This document shows, piece after piece, positions 6,609 to 16,846 of a stretch of 64,000 nt of DNA (its first letter is position 1; each line of letters starts with the position of its first letter). The translations under genes were made by a program, and so were the position numbers. This DNA is from Marinobacterium halophilum. GTDB lineage: Bacteria > Pseudomonadota > Gammaproteobacteria > Pseudomonadales > Balneatricaceae. The stretch lies in the NCBI RefSeq assembly GCF_003014615.1, contig NZ_PYGI01000018.1, positions 1-64,000 on the forward strand, given 5' to 3'. Under the pieces are notes generated by a model that saw nothing but the letters and a program-made list of their open reading frames with translations, ran no database searches and was not told the DNA's origin.

Positions 6609-8588
6609 ATGGCAGGTTTCAGTACAGCAGTAACAGGGCTGAAGGCATCCACCACCATGCTGGACGTGGCTGGTAATAATATTGCCAACTCCAGCACCGT
6701 GGGTTTCAAGTCATCGCGTACCGAGTTTGGCGATATCTATGCGACCGCGGTAGTCGGTGCCGGTTCTGCCAACGTGGCCGGTTCGGGCGTCACCGTGACT
6801 GACATTGCTCAGGACTTTAAGGCCGGCACGATCGAGTTCACCAACAACAACCTGGACTTGGCGATCAACGGTTCCGGCTTTTTCCAGCTGGATGACGGCC
6901 AGGGCGGTGTGACCTATACCCGTGCCGGTGCCTTTGAGCTGAACAAGGACGGTTACATCGTTTCCAAGAACGGCAAGTTCTTGCAGGGCTATGGTCTGGA
7001 TGCTGATGGCAACCGCCTGCCGATCGGCAATATGGCCGTGACCGAGAAGGAGAGCCCGCCCAAGGCGACCGAGAACATCGATCTGTCATTCAATATCGAT
7101 GCCCGTGACGATGCGTCAAAGTTGCTGCAGAGCTATGACAAGGATGAGCCGGGTTCGTTTACCTACACCACGACGATGCGCACTTTTGATAGTCTGGGTA
7201 ACGAGCATACGATCAAGTTCAACCTGCGTGAGCAGTCCCCTGAGCGCAATGTGTACGGATTTGATAATACCGCGACGACTTTGTCCGGGGTGGATATTAC
7301 CGGCGCGCCACTTCCAGGTGATCCCGCAATCGATCCGAACAATCTGCCGCAATGGGCTGTGGATCTGGCCGATGCGGACCCGCGCATTGATGTGACTTCT
7401 GTACGCTATGATCCGGCGGTTGCGCCCCCAGGTGCGGCGCTGACGTTTGAGTTGAAGGCGTGGGCCACGGACTCTGGCGATGTTGTTGTAACCGATGGCA
7501 CCAACAGCGTTCCCAATCTGCTGACGGGGCCGGACAATTACCGCGCTGCGAATGAAGTCTGGTCTTATGACATCGGGAGTGTAACGGCTCCTGCATCCGG
7601 TGTTATCACCATTGGTGGTGTTGAGATCGATATCGAAAATGCGGGTGATGCCGGTGTTATTGGTCGCCGTATTGCTGAATTCGAACCTCAGATTCTGGAA
7701 GCCAACCCGAATATCGAGTCTGTGCAGCTGGATACCAATAGCACGCCGCCGAGTATCAAGGTGACGTTCAAGGCGATCGAAGGTGATGTTAATAACACCG
7801 ATCTGGACTTGGTACAGGTCAATGACCTGACAGGTTTCGACTTCGGCGGTGCTGCTGCTGGGGCTGGGCCGCAGACAGTTGATCCTGCAGTCATTGCCCA
7901 AGGTGATAATTCCTATCAGGGATACTATCGCACTTACGCATACCTGAATGGTGAAGAACAGCTGGATCTGGGCAAGTTGACGGACCCCGGTGAAGCCAAG
8001 GGGACAGAGCCTGGTCCCATTTTGCTGAGTTTCAACCCGACCAATGGTTTGCTGCGTGGGGTGAATATTCAGGAAGACGGTGATTTCTTCTCGGCAGGCA
8101 GTGCTGTTCCCAGTATCACGATCTCTGGTGCAGACCCGGCCAACCCCGGAACCAAGATTGAGCTGGATATGTCGGGCACAACCCAGTTCGCATCGTCTTC
8201 AATTGTGAAGAGTCAGCTGCAGGACGGTTATACCAAGGGTGACCTGATCGGGGTGACGTTTGCCGGTACCGGTGAGATGATTGCCTCGTTCAGCAACGGC
8301 CAGAACCAGGCCTTGGGCGTGGTGGCGATAGCATCTTTCGAAAACCAGTCCGGTTTGCAGCCTAACGGCGATACCGAATGGTCGGCGACCTTGACGTCGG
8401 GTGATGCTGTAATGAATCCGCCTGGCACCGGTCTGAATGGCACTTTGCGGTCAGCAGCTTTGGAGTCTTCGAATGTCGACCTATCGGCAGAACTGGTTAA
8501 GCTGATCGAAGGTCAGCGCAACTTCCAGGCCAACTCGAAGACCCTGGAAACCCTGAATGCGGTAACACAGAGTATCCTGCAGATCTGA
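6609..8588 (+). CDS. flgE: Flagellar hook protein FlgE, enlarged
   Basis: The N-terminus (MAGFSTAVTGLKASTTMLDV) and C-terminus (ELVKLIEGQRNFQANSKTLE) are classical FlgE, the hook subunit. At 659 residues it is well above the roughly 400-460 residues usual in enterobacteria and Pseudomonas. The extra length lies in the surface-exposed middle (residues about 180-480), which is Asp/Ala/Pro-rich. The frame is uninterrupted. It ends the flgBCDE block and is followed by a strong terminator. Confidence 0.95.
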   Translation: MAGFSTAVTGLKASTTMLDVAGNNIANSSTVGFKSSRTEFGDIYATAVVGAGSANVAGSGVTVTDIAQDFKAGTIEFTNNNLDLAINGSGFFQLDDGQGGVTYTRAGAFELNKDGYIVSKNGKFLQGYGLDADGNRLPIGNMAVTEKESPPKATENIDLSFNIDARDDASKLLQSYDKDEPGSFTYTTTMRTFDSLGNEHTIKFNLREQSPERNVYGFDNTATTLSGVDITGAPLPGDPAIDPNNLPQWAVDLADADPRIDVTSVRYDPAVAPPGAALTFELKAWATDSGDVVVTDGTNSVPNLLTGPDNYRAANEVWSYDIGSVTAPASGVITIGGVEIDIENAGDAGVIGRRIAEFEPQILEANPNIESVQLDTNSTPPSIKVTFKAIEGDVNNTDLDLVQVNDLTGFDFGGAAAGAGPQTVDPAVIAQGDNSYQGYYRTYAYLNGEEQLDLGKLTDPGEAKGTEPGPILLSFNPTNGLLRGVNIQEDGDFFSAGSAVPSITISGADPANPGTKIELDMSGTTQFASSSIVKSQLQDGYTKGDLIGVTFAGTGEMIASFSNGQNQALGVVAIASFENQSGLQPNGDTEWSATLTSGDAVMNPPGTGLNGTLRSAALESSNVDLSAELVKLIEGQRNFQANSKTLETLNAVTQSILQI

Positions 8589-8608
8589 TTACTGAGACTG
8601 CACTTCAA

Positions 8609-8643
8609 GAAAGCCGGGCTAATTGCCCGGCTTTCTTGTTTTT
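8609..8643 (+). terminator. Rho-independent terminator after flgE
   Basis: A perfect 11-base stem GAAAGCCGGGC/GCCCGGCTTTC with loop TAATT is followed by TTGTTTTT. It separates flgBCDE from flgF, and its U tract abuts the next sigma-54 promoter. Confidence 0.92.
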
Positions 8644-8658
8644 GGCATGTATATTGCT
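8643..8658 (+). promoter_or_regulatory. Sigma-54 promoter of flgF
   Basis: TGGCAT, five bases, TTGCT matches the -24/-12 consensus. Predicted start near 8669, about 39 bases before the flgF ATG. It makes flgFGHIJKL a separate transcription unit from flgBCDE. Confidence 0.85.
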
Positions 8659-8707
8659 TAATACCCATCATATGATCTGAAGCGGCAAGCCCTTACCGGA
8701 GCAGTTG

Positions 8708-9451
8708 ATGGACAAGGTTCTCTACGTCGCCATGACCGGCGCACGCGAAAATATGCTGGCCCAGCAGGTTCACGCCAACAATCTGGCCAATGCGACCACT
8801 ACGGCGTTCAAGAGCGATCTTGAGCAGGCCCGTGCCATGCGGGTGCTGGGCGACGGTTTTGAGTCGCGGGTGTATTCAATGAGTGAGCGGCCGGGTACCA
8901 ATCTGGAAAGTGGCGGGCTGATGGAGACCGGACGAGACCTGGATATTGCCATCGACGGTGAGGGCTGGATGAGTGTGATCGGGCCGGACGGTAGTGAGGT
9001 TTATACCCGTAACGGTGCGCTGCAGATCAATGCCGCCAATCAGTTGGTGACAGGCAGTGGTTTGCCGGTGATGGGCAATGGCGGCATTCCGATTGTCATT
9101 CCTCCGGCAGAAAACATCTTCATCGGCAATGATGGCACCATCACCATCAGGCCGTTGGGCGAGAACGCGGCGGAGCTGGCATTGGTGGATCAAATCAAAC
9201 TGGTTCGACCGGAAGCGGGTGCGCTGTATAAGGGGCAAGATAGCTTCATGCACACCGATAACGATGTGCCGCTGCCACCGGCGCTGGATGTACAGGTGCG
9301 TTCCGGCTATCTGGAAGCGAGTAACGTTAATGCCGTATCCGACCTCACCGCAATGATCAGCCTGTCACGGCAGTTCGAGATGCAGGTCAAAATGATGAAA
9401 ACTGCCGAGGAAAACTCTTCTGCGGCCGCCAAAATTCTGCAAATGAGCTGA
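8708..9451 (+). CDS. flgF: Flagellar distal rod protein FlgF
   Basis: This 247-residue rod protein begins MDKVLYVAMTGARENMLAQQ and ends with the axial-protein helix (SLSRQFEMQVKMMKTAEENS). A TTG three bases upstream is too close to the CGGAG ribosome site at about 8697-8701, so the ATG at 8708 is preferred. First gene after the sigma-54 promoter and shorter than FlgG, as is usual. Confidence 0.95.
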   Translation: MDKVLYVAMTGARENMLAQQVHANNLANATTTAFKSDLEQARAMRVLGDGFESRVYSMSERPGTNLESGGLMETGRDLDIAIDGEGWMSVIGPDGSEVYTRNGALQINAANQLVTGSGLPVMGNGGIPIVIPPAENIFIGNDGTITIRPLGENAAELALVDQIKLVRPEAGALYKGQDSFMHTDNDVPLPPALDVQVRSGYLEASNVNAVSDLTAMISLSRQFEMQVKMMKTAEENSSAAAKILQMS

Positions 9452-9475
9452 TAACGCTTTAAAGGAGTCTCAATC

Positions 9476-10261
9476 ATGCATGGTGCTTTGCACGTCGCGA
9501 AAACCGGCCTGAGTGCTCAGGATACTCAGCTCAAGGTCATTTCCAATAACTTGGCTAATGCTAATACGGTCGGCTTCAAAAAAGACCGGTTGGAATTTGA
9601 AGATCTGTTGTATCAAGTACGCCGCCAGCCGGGTGCCGCGACTGGAGAAGATTCGCAGTTGCCATCGGGCTTGCAGCTGGGCAGCGGGGTGCGGACGGTT
9701 GGTACGCAGAAAATGTTTCAAACAGGGGATCTGCAGATAACCGATCAGCCTTTCGATGTGGCGATCAATGGTCGTGGTTTCATCCAGGTGACGCAGCCGA
9801 ATGGTGATGCTGCCTACACCCGAAATGGCACGTTACATCTCGACGGTGAAAGCCGTTTGGTAACAGCTGAGGGTTACCTGATCGAGCCGGCTATTACCTT
9901 GCCAGAGGGTGTGACTAACTTCTCGGTGGGGGGCGATGGTACCGTGAGTGTCTCAGTCGCCGGAGATCCGAACCCAGTGGAGCTGGGGCAGCTGGAGCTG
10001 GCCGACTTCGCCAACCCGCAGGGACTGCAGGCAATTGGTCAGAATCTGTTTATTGAAACGGCAGCGAGTGGCGCGCCTGTTATCGGTGTTGCTGGTGAAG
10101 ATGGGCTTGGGATGCTTCAGCAAGGTGTTCTCGAAGGTTCCAATGTTAATGCCGTGGAAGAGCTGGTTAACATGATCACCACCCAGCGGGCGTATGAGAT
10201 GAACTCCAAAGTGATCTCCACCGCCGACGAAATGCTGGGCTACGTCAGCCAGCAGTTGTGA
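9476..10261 (+). CDS. flgG: Flagellar distal rod protein FlgG
   Basis: This 261-residue protein carries the N-terminal rod signature (AQDTQLKVISNNLANANTVG) and the C-terminal helix VNMITTQRAYEMNSKVISTA. FlgG forms the distal rod that passes through the P and L rings. An AAAGGAGT ribosome site precedes the ATG. The length is the usual 260-262 residues. Confidence 0.97.
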   Translation: MHGALHVAKTGLSAQDTQLKVISNNLANANTVGFKKDRLEFEDLLYQVRRQPGAATGEDSQLPSGLQLGSGVRTVGTQKMFQTGDLQITDQPFDVAINGRGFIQVTQPNGDAAYTRNGTLHLDGESRLVTAEGYLIEPAITLPEGVTNFSVGGDGTVSVSVAGDPNPVELGQLELADFANPQGLQAIGQNLFIETAASGAPVIGVAGEDGLGMLQQGVLEGSNVNAVEELVNMITTQRAYEMNSKVISTADEMLGYVSQQL

Positions 10262-10302
10262 TGATCTGAGCACTTTTTAATTCGGATAAAGGGGCAGGCA
10301 AG

Positions 10303-10980
10303 ATGAAAGCGGGTATGCACGTCATGGTAACAATGGCGGTGCTGCTGTTGACCGGTTGTGTCAACAAGGCGGCGAAGCCGGACAACCCCTATTATGCCCC
10401 GATCCAGCCGGTGCAGATGCAACAGCCACAGCCGGTCACCGGCTCCATCTACGCTGCAGCCAGCGGTATGGATCTATACGGCGATGGCCGTGCCTATCGG
10501 GTTGGTGACATCATTACCGTACAGCTTACCGAGCGGACCCAGTCATCCAAAAGTGCTTCCACCACAGTGGATAAAAGCAACGACATGTCGATTGGTGCGC
10601 CCAATGTGCTGGGGCGTGACCTGAGTGTCTTTGGCAATCCGCTCAGCGCTTCCATGAACTCTGACAGCAGCTTTGATGGCGAAGGCTCATCCGACATGAG
10701 CAACAGTCTGAATGGCAATATCACCGTGACCGTGCATCAGGTATTGCCCAATGGCAACCTGCTGGTGCGCGGTGAAAAGTGGCTGACCCTGAATCAGGGC
10801 GACGAATATATCCGCATCAGTGGCCTGGTGCGCAAGCAGGATATCGGGCCGGATAACATGGTCGAATCGACCCGTCTGGCTGACGCCCGCATTACCTACA
10901 GTGGTACTGGTGCTGCGCACGACTCCAACGTAATGGGCTGGCTGGCACGCTTCTTTATCAGCCCGCTCTGGCCCTTCTGA
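10303..10980 (+). CDS. flgH: L-ring lipoprotein FlgH
   Basis: This 225-residue outer-membrane lipoprotein has a signal peptide ending in lipobox LLTGC (Cys about residue 19) and the conserved region [20 protein letters not shown]. FlgH forms the L ring, the outer-membrane bushing of the rod. The gene follows flgG by 41 bases and precedes flgI by ten. Confidence 0.96.
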   Translation: MKAGMHVMVTMAVLLLTGCVNKAAKPDNPYYAPIQPVQMQQPQPVTGSIYAAASGMDLYGDGRAYRVGDIITVQLTERTQSSKSASTTVDKSNDMSIGAPNVLGRDLSVFGNPLSASMNSDSSFDGEGSSDMSNSLNGNITVTVHQVLPNGNLLVRGEKWLTLNQGDEYIRISGLVRKQDIGPDNMVESTRLADARITYSGTGAAHDSNVMGWLARFFISPLWPF

Positions 10981-10990
10981 GGTGAATAGC

Positions 10991-12091
10991 ATGCGTACAT
11001 TGATTCAGCAGATGACGTTGGTGTTCGGGCTGCTGCTGGCGGTTGCGCCGGTGCAGGCCGAACGGATCAAGGATATTGCCAGTGTGGCGGGTGTCCGTTC
11101 CAACCAGCTGGTCGGTTATGGCCTGGTGGTAGGTCTGGACGGCACCGGTGACAAGACCAGCTTCACCTCACAGACGTTTCGCAACATGCTCAACAATTTC
11201 GGTGTGGCCATTCCGCCGAATGTAGACCCCAAGTCCAAGAACATTGCAGCGGTGGCGATTCATGCCGAGCTGCCGCCGTTTGCCAAGCCGGGACAGACCA
11301 TCGATATCACCGTATCCACTATTGGCGATGCCAAGAGCCTGAGAGGCGGCAGTCTGTTGATGGCCCCGCTCAAGGGGGCAGACGGTAATGTGTATGCAAT
11401 TGCGCAGGGTAACCTGGTGGTGTCCGGTTTCGGTGTCGAGGGCAACGACGGTTCGCGATTGTCGCTCAATGTGCCCAGCGTTGGCCGTATTCCCAATGGT
11501 GCCTCGGTTGAACGTACCGTCCCCAACGCCTTTGCCCAGGGCGATAGCCTGATGTTCAACCTGAATCAGCCGGACTTCACTACCGCCCGTCGTGTCGCTG
11601 AACAGGTCAATGGCCTGCTCGGGCCGGATATGGCGATGGCACTGGATGCGGCATCAATTCGAGTGCGTGCACCGCGTGACCCGTCACAGCGTGTCTCTTT
11701 CCTGTCGGTGCTGGAGAATCTGGAAGTCGACCCCGGCACAGAAGCGGCCAAGGTCATCATCAACTCGCGCACCGGTACCATCATCATTGGCCAGAATGTA
11801 CGCGTCTCACCGGTGGCGATTACTCACGGCGGCCTGACTGTGGCGATCAGTGAAAACCTGGAGGTGACTCAGCCAAACGTACTGGGTGGCGGCCAAACTG
11901 TGGTCACCCCACGTACCGAGATCGAAATCGATGAAGGCTCCGGGCGCATGTTCGAGTTCGCACCGGGGGCCACGCTCAGCGATATCGTCGAGGCGGTGAA
12001 CCAGGTCGGTGCCGCACCGGGCGACTTGATGGCAATACTGGAAGCACTGAAACAGGCGGGTGCTCTGAAGGCCGAACTGGTGGTGATCTGA
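10991..12091 (+). CDS. flgI: P-ring protein FlgI
   Basis: This 366-residue periplasmic protein has a signal peptide ([14 protein letters not shown]) and the conserved start of the mature protein, [20 protein letters not shown]. It forms the peptidoglycan-level ring, aided by FlgA. The ATG at 10991 has AGGTGA at good spacing; a GTG at 10982 overlaps that site and is not preferred. The stop codon shares a base with the flgJ start (TGATG), indicating coupled translation. Confidence 0.96.
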   Translation: MRTLIQQMTLVFGLLLAVAPVQAERIKDIASVAGVRSNQLVGYGLVVGLDGTGDKTSFTSQTFRNMLNNFGVAIPPNVDPKSKNIAAVAIHAELPPFAKPGQTIDITVSTIGDAKSLRGGSLLMAPLKGADGNVYAIAQGNLVVSGFGVEGNDGSRLSLNVPSVGRIPNGASVERTVPNAFAQGDSLMFNLNQPDFTTARRVAEQVNGLLGPDMAMALDAASIRVRAPRDPSQRVSFLSVLENLEVDPGTEAAKVIINSRTGTIIIGQNVRVSPVAITHGGLTVAISENLEVTQPNVLGGGQTVVTPRTEIEIDEGSGRMFEFAPGATLSDIVEAVNQVGAAPGDLMAILEALKQAGALKAELVVI

Positions 12092-13128
12092 TGACAATCA
12101 AAAGCGGCTTTGATGCCTCCTCACCTGGCCTGTTTACCGATCTCAATCAGCTGCAAAAGCTCAAGGGACAGGCCAAGACCGATGAACAGGCCGCCTTGAA
12201 AGGCGTAGCGCAGGAATTTGAGCAGCTGTTCATGAACATGATGCTTAAAACCATGCGGCAGGCCAACGATGTGCTGGCCACTGATAGTCCATTCAATTCC
12301 AACGATGTGAAGTTCTATCAAGAGATGTTCGACCAGCAGCTGACCCTGGATCTGTCGAAAAAGGAAAGCATGGGCTTGGCCGATATTATCGTGCAGCAGT
12401 TGAGCCAGCGTGCAGACGCGGTGACTCGGCCTGAGCTGGGTGATGACGAGCAACAGGAAACACAATCGTTGACTGAACAGATGCTCAATCGTGCCTTGGG
12501 TAACGGACCGGTGACCCCGCCCGCAGGCATGACCTTTAGCGCACCGGTCGATACGGCCGCGACCGAGCCGGAGAATGAGATCGAAGTGGATAGCGCTCTC
12601 GCAGACGCGGATGCACAGGAGAGCCTGCCAGCCCGTTTTGATACTCCGGCCCAGTTCATTGAGCAGTTGATGCCGCTGGCCGAGAAGGCCGCGCAGGCGC
12701 TGGGCGTGAACCCGTCGATATTGCTGGCACAGGCCGCGCTGGAAACCGGCTGGGGCAAATTCATTACCCGTGATGCCGCCAGTGGTCAGAGCAGTCGCAA
12801 TCTGTTCAATATCAAGGCGGATAGTCGTTGGCAGGGTGATGCCGTGCAGGTACAGACACTGGAATACCGTGGTGGTGTGGCGGAAAAAGAGCAGGCTCGC
12901 TTTCGTGCCTACACGGATTATGCCGACAGTTTTGGTGATTATGTCGACTTTCTGCAGAGCAATCCGCGCTATCAGCAAGCACTGGAGCAGGGCGCGGACC
13001 CGAGTCGCTTTGTGCGTGAACTGCATAACGCCGGTTACGCCACCGACCCCGAGTATGCCACCAAGATCGAACGGATCTTCAACGGTGATTTGCTGGCGGG
13101 CGTGAACGGTACGGCTCAAGAAGGCTGA
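12091..13128 (+). CDS. flgJ: FlgJ, rod-capping protein with peptidoglycan hydrolase domain
   Basis: Residues about 1-110 match the rod-binding domain (KGVAQEFEQLFMNMMLKTMR). Residues about 185-335 match the glucosaminidase domain (PLAEKAAQALGVNPSILLAQ, ETGWGKF). FlgJ caps the growing rod and cuts peptidoglycan so that the rod can pass. The acidic Ala-rich linker between the two (residues about 120-180) is family-variable. The two-domain form is typical of gammaproteobacteria. The start overlaps the flgI stop. Confidence 0.96.
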   Translation: MTIKSGFDASSPGLFTDLNQLQKLKGQAKTDEQAALKGVAQEFEQLFMNMMLKTMRQANDVLATDSPFNSNDVKFYQEMFDQQLTLDLSKKESMGLADIIVQQLSQRADAVTRPELGDDEQQETQSLTEQMLNRALGNGPVTPPAGMTFSAPVDTAATEPENEIEVDSALADADAQESLPARFDTPAQFIEQLMPLAEKAAQALGVNPSILLAQAALETGWGKFITRDAASGQSSRNLFNIKADSRWQGDAVQVQTLEYRGGVAEKEQARFRAYTDYADSFGDYVDFLQSNPRYQQALEQGADPSRFVRELHNAGYATDPEYATKIERIFNGDLLAGVNGTAQEG

Positions 13129-13188
13129 GTTCGGGCCGATATAGAATAGAGGTTGAGCGGCGGTGATGCCGTTCATCGGAGGAATATA

Positions 13189-15246
13189 ATGAGTTACGGT
13201 TTGCTTAATTTGGGCTCGCAAGCCCTGTCATCCAATCAGTCGGCTCTGTCTGTAGTCGGGCAGAACATCGCCAACGTCAACACTGATGGCTATAGCCGTC
13301 AGCGGCCGGAATTCGCCTCGCGGGAAGGCCTTGGCGGCGTTGAAGTGTATGACATCTCCAGGATCGCGGACCAGTTCCTCAATCGCCAAATCTGGGCAGA
13401 CAAGGCGTCCTACAGCAATGCCGAGCTCTACCAGATGTTCGCCGGTGAGTTGGATAACCTGTTAGCTTCGGAAGCGACCAGTATCTCCTCCGCCATGGAC
13501 ACCTATTTCGGTGCCTTGCAAACCGCCGTCGATGATCCGACCAGCCTGCCCAACCGTGAGCTGTTTGTGGCCGAGGCCAACGCACTGGTGCAGCGTCTGA
13601 ACGATATGGATGCGAACCTGGAGCGCCAGAACAACAGCCTCAACGGTCGGTTGGAGAGCTCAACCGCTCAGGTCAACGCGATCGCCAGCAATATCGCCGA
13701 GCTCAACGACAAGCTGCGCATTGCGACGGCAGCCGGTAGTCAGGTCAACGAGCTGCTGGACAAACGCGATGCTCAGTTGGATAAGCTGTCCAACTTCGTT
13801 AACTTCACCACGGTCGACAATAACGCGACCGGTGAGGTTAACGTCTTTATCGGCAAGGGCGAGCCGTTGGTAATGGGCAAGGATTCCAATCGACTGGTCA
13901 CCACCGTCGACCCTGCCGATGCCAGCCGGCTTAATGTGTCGTTGCAGATAGGCAATAACGTTAACGATATCACGGCCCAGATTGGTGGTGGCGAGATCGG
14001 TGGTTTGCTCGATTATCGTGACAACATGCTGGATACCGCACGAGATCAGATCGGCATCATCACCCTGGCATTTGCCGATACCATGAACTCTCAGCATATG
14101 AAGGGCATGGATCTGGATGGCGAACTCGGCGGACACCTGTTTACGGACATCAATGACCCCAACGCGATGGCGAACCGGGTCCTCAGTGACGGCCGCAACA
14201 CCGTTGATGTCAGCAGCGCGACGGTGCATATCGACGATACCAGCGAGCTGAAAGCAAGCGAATACAAAGTGATCTTCGGTGCCGACAACAGCTTCACCAT
14301 GGTGCGTGAAAGTGATGGCAAACAGTGGAACTCGTCACAATTCACAACGGCTGCAGATGCTGAATCGGTAGACGGCAATCAGCAAATGTACCGTGACCCG
14401 GCCAGCGGTGAACTGACCCTGCGCATTGACGGTTTCACTCTGAGCATGGACCCGGCCGGTAATGATTTCGGCGGCGGCGATCAGTTCGTCATCCGTCCTG
14501 CCCGCACTGCAGCATCGGATATCGATATGGTGTTGCAGGACCCGCGTGATCTGGCCTTGGCATCACCGGTCAAGATCGAAGCGGATGCCGGTAATGAAGG
14601 CACCGGTGTTGCCAACGTCACCGTAACCCGGCCCGAGCAGTTGGGTATCAATAACAACCAGCTGGGCACGCCGATCAAGATCGAGTTCAGTGAAGCGGAA
14701 GTACCTGCTGGCTCCGGCAATATGCAATCGTTCTACCGTGCGTTTGATGTTAGTGATCCCGATAACCCTATCGAGATTGATCTCAGTGACCCAGCTACTC
14801 TGCCTATTGAGGCAACGCCGTTTGTGGCCGGAGAGCCGCTGCAGCTGCCCGGAAATGTGGGCTATGAGGTAGTGATCACCAATCAGCCGAAAGCGGGTGA
14901 TACCTTTACCGTTGGCTACAACGAGGGCGGGGTTTCCGACAACCGCAACGCGCTGGCCATGTCGGATCTGCAGTTCGACAAGAGTACAGTCGATAAGGCG
15001 TCTTACCAGGATCGTTATGGGCAGTTGATCGAAAGGGTTGGTACTCAGACGGCGGTGGCACAGATTAACGCCGAAGCCAGCAAATCGGTGCTGGACGCCA
15101 ATCTGGCGGCTCGCGCGAGCGTCAGCGGCGTCAATCTGGACGAGGAAGCTGCCAAGCTGATCCAGTTCCAGCAGGCCTATTCGGCGTCAGCACAGCTTAT
15201 CCGGGCCTCGCAAACCATATTTGATGCCCTGATCGGCGCGATATAA
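13189..15246 (+). CDS. flgK: Hook-filament junction protein FlgK
   Basis: The 685-residue protein begins MSYGLLNLGSQALSSNQSAL and has the N-terminal motif VGQNIANVNTDGYSRQRPEF. It ends with the typical helix LIQFQQAYSASAQLIRASQT. FlgK joins hook and filament and is a FlgN client. The ATG at 13189 follows a strong GGAGGAA site; a longer in-frame reading from 13153 lacks one. The length is above the enterobacterial 547 residues because of an enlarged middle part, in line with the long FlgE, FliC and FliD here. Confidence 0.96.
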   Translation: MSYGLLNLGSQALSSNQSALSVVGQNIANVNTDGYSRQRPEFASREGLGGVEVYDISRIADQFLNRQIWADKASYSNAELYQMFAGELDNLLASEATSISSAMDTYFGALQTAVDDPTSLPNRELFVAEANALVQRLNDMDANLERQNNSLNGRLESSTAQVNAIASNIAELNDKLRIATAAGSQVNELLDKRDAQLDKLSNFVNFTTVDNNATGEVNVFIGKGEPLVMGKDSNRLVTTVDPADASRLNVSLQIGNNVNDITAQIGGGEIGGLLDYRDNMLDTARDQIGIITLAFADTMNSQHMKGMDLDGELGGHLFTDINDPNAMANRVLSDGRNTVDVSSATVHIDDTSELKASEYKVIFGADNSFTMVRESDGKQWNSSQFTTAADAESVDGNQQMYRDPASGELTLRIDGFTLSMDPAGNDFGGGDQFVIRPARTAASDIDMVLQDPRDLALASPVKIEADAGNEGTGVANVTVTRPEQLGINNNQLGTPIKIEFSEAEVPAGSGNMQSFYRAFDVSDPDNPIEIDLSDPATLPIEATPFVAGEPLQLPGNVGYEVVITNQPKAGDTFTVGYNEGGVSDNRNALAMSDLQFDKSTVDKASYQDRYGQLIERVGTQTAVAQINAEASKSVLDANLAARASVSGVNLDEEAAKLIQFQQAYSASAQLIRASQTIFDALIGAI

Positions 15247-15256
15247 GGAGTCATCC

Positions 15257-16489
15257 ATGCGTATCTCCACAGCCCAGGTATTCCTGTCCAATCTGGATAA
15301 TTTGAGCCGTACCAACAACGATCTGTTCAAAACCCAGCAGCAACTGTCGACCGGCAAGCAGGTCCTGCAGCCATCAGATGATCCGTTGGCGGCGGCCCAG
15401 ATCATTAAGCTGAAAAAGGAAGTGGCACTCAACGATCAGTTTCAGGGCAATATCGACGTATCCCGTCGCCGCCTGGAGCTTGAAGGGATCGCGCTGGAGC
15501 AGATCAACAACATCAATATCCGCCTGCGTGAGATCAGTATTCAGGCCGGTAACGGCGTCTTGTCGGCGGCGGATCGTGACTCGTTGGCGACGGAAGTGGA
15601 TGAGATGACTCAGCAGATGTTGGGTCTGATGAACACCAAAGATGCCCAGGGCGAGTATCTGTTCGCCGGTTATCAGGGGGATGAGCCGGCCTATGCTTAC
15701 GATGAAGCGCAAAAACAGTATCTGTATCAGGGTGACAGTGGCCAGCGTTTCATCCAGATCGGGCCGGACAACCGTATCGCCTCTACTGACTCGGGACAAA
15801 AACTGTTCGAGCAGATCGAAGGGTTGGAACAGGCTGTTGTCAGCAACAACCCGGATGGTGTGCTGACCGGGGTCAGTATTAGTGATCGAGCGCTGTTTGA
15901 GGAAGCGGTCGGCGAAGCCGATTTGCCATTGTCGTTTGCTGTGGATAACACGGTGCCCCCTGAAACAATTGTGGTGACGAACCGAGACGGTGACGAGTTA
16001 TTTAACAATACAGCCGACCCTAGCGATCCCACCAACCAGTTGGAAGATGTGTTGGGACTGTCGATCAGCCTGAATACCAGCACTCCTGCGGGCAGCTACA
16101 CCGCTGAAGTAGATCTGCGTGCCGAAAAAACCAACCCGCTCAACGTGGCGCTCAAGCTCAGTGATGGCCTTAGAAACCTGGACCTGTCCGACCCTGAACA
16201 GAAAAAGGAGTTTGATTCACTGATTGCCGGCACGCTGGATACCCTGACGCAGGCGGAAGAGAGTAACATCCGTGCTCGTACCTCGCTGGGCGCACGCATC
16301 AACGCGCTGGACCAGCAGGAGTCGGTCAATACGGATTATCAGTTGTACACCAAGCAGGCACTGTCTTCCTTTGAAGACTTGGATTACGCCGATGCGATCA
16401 GCCGTTTTGCGCTACAGAAAACTGTCCTGGAAGCCGCTTATCAGAGCTTTTCGCAGATCAAGGACCTGAGCCTGTTCAAGTATATTTGA
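15257..16489 (+). CDS. flgL: Hook-filament junction protein FlgL
   Basis: This 410-residue flagellin-like protein has the N-terminus MRISTAQVFLSNLDNLSRTN and the STGKQVLQPSDDPLAAAQI motif typical of FlgL, plus a C-terminal helix ISRFALQKTVLEAAYQSFSQ. It forms the second junction ring beneath the filament and is a FlgN client. Last gene of the flgF-flgL run; it faces the convergent fliT-like gene. Confidence 0.96.
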   Translation: MRISTAQVFLSNLDNLSRTNNDLFKTQQQLSTGKQVLQPSDDPLAAAQIIKLKKEVALNDQFQGNIDVSRRRLELEGIALEQINNINIRLREISIQAGNGVLSAADRDSLATEVDEMTQQMLGLMNTKDAQGEYLFAGYQGDEPAYAYDEAQKQYLYQGDSGQRFIQIGPDNRIASTDSGQKLFEQIEGLEQAVVSNNPDGVLTGVSISDRALFEEAVGEADLPLSFAVDNTVPPETIVVTNRDGDELFNNTADPSDPTNQLEDVLGLSISLNTSTPAGSYTAEVDLRAEKTNPLNVALKLSDGLRNLDLSDPEQKKEFDSLIAGTLDTLTQAEESNIRARTSLGARINALDQQESVNTDYQLYTKQALSSFEDLDYADAISRFALQKTVLEAAYQSFSQIKDLSLFKYI

Positions 16490-16493
16490 GGTG

Positions 16494-16515
16494 TGGAAGG
16501 GCCTCAGCCCTTCCA
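16494..16515. terminator. Hairpin between convergent flgL and fliT-like gene
   Basis: TGGAAGGGC pairs perfectly with GCCCTTCCA around a CTCA loop, five bases past the flgL stop and eight before the opposing stop. Neither side has a good U run, so it may slow both polymerases rather than act as a strong intrinsic terminator. Confidence 0.5.
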
Positions 16516-16522
16516 GTAGAAA

Positions 16523-16846
16523 TCAGCTAAAACTGCCGTAGGCCTTGCGAGCTTTTTGGTTCTGTTGCAGCTGATTGTGTTCGTGGCTGATCTTTTCTTG
16601 CTGCTGCGTGATGATGACCAATGCTTGGCGCTCAATGAGCTGTGATTGAATGAGCAGCTGTCGAATAGCTGTCAGCGTTTCTTGCGTCATATCAGGCTCG
16701 GAACTGTTTTCCAGTGCGTGAATCAGCTGAACACGTTGCTGTTGCAGTTGAGGTAAAGCATCCCAGTTCTCAGCTTCTGCGCTCTGGTGTAATGACTCTG
16801 TAACCTGCAGTAACCGTGTGGCAAGTTCATATGTATTTTCCATCAT
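16523..16846 (-). CDS. fliT: FliT-like flagellar chaperone
   Basis: This 107-residue helical protein resembles FliT, the chaperone of the filament cap FliD: a paired-helix pattern, a central basic/hydrophobic helix (DALPQLQQQRVQLIHALENS) and a KAYG ending. FliT is usually next to fliS. Here the gene is about 9 kb from fliS, on the opposite strand. Its ATG shares an A with the stop of the giant glycosyltransferase gene (TAATG), so the two are probably translated together. The FliT assignment rests on pattern and context. A role as escort for the glycosyltransferase is speculation. Confidence 0.68.
   Translation of the reverse strand: MMENTYELATRLLQVTESLHQSAEAENWDALPQLQQQRVQLIHALENSSEPDMTQETLTAIRQLLIQSQLIERQALVIITQQQEKISHEHNQLQQNQKARKAYGSFS

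Noticed and set aside
12121-13221. 366-residue minus-strand ORF opposite flgJ
   Set aside because: Antisense to a clear two-domain FlgJ; Leu/His/Arg/Gln-rich composition and no recognisable domain.
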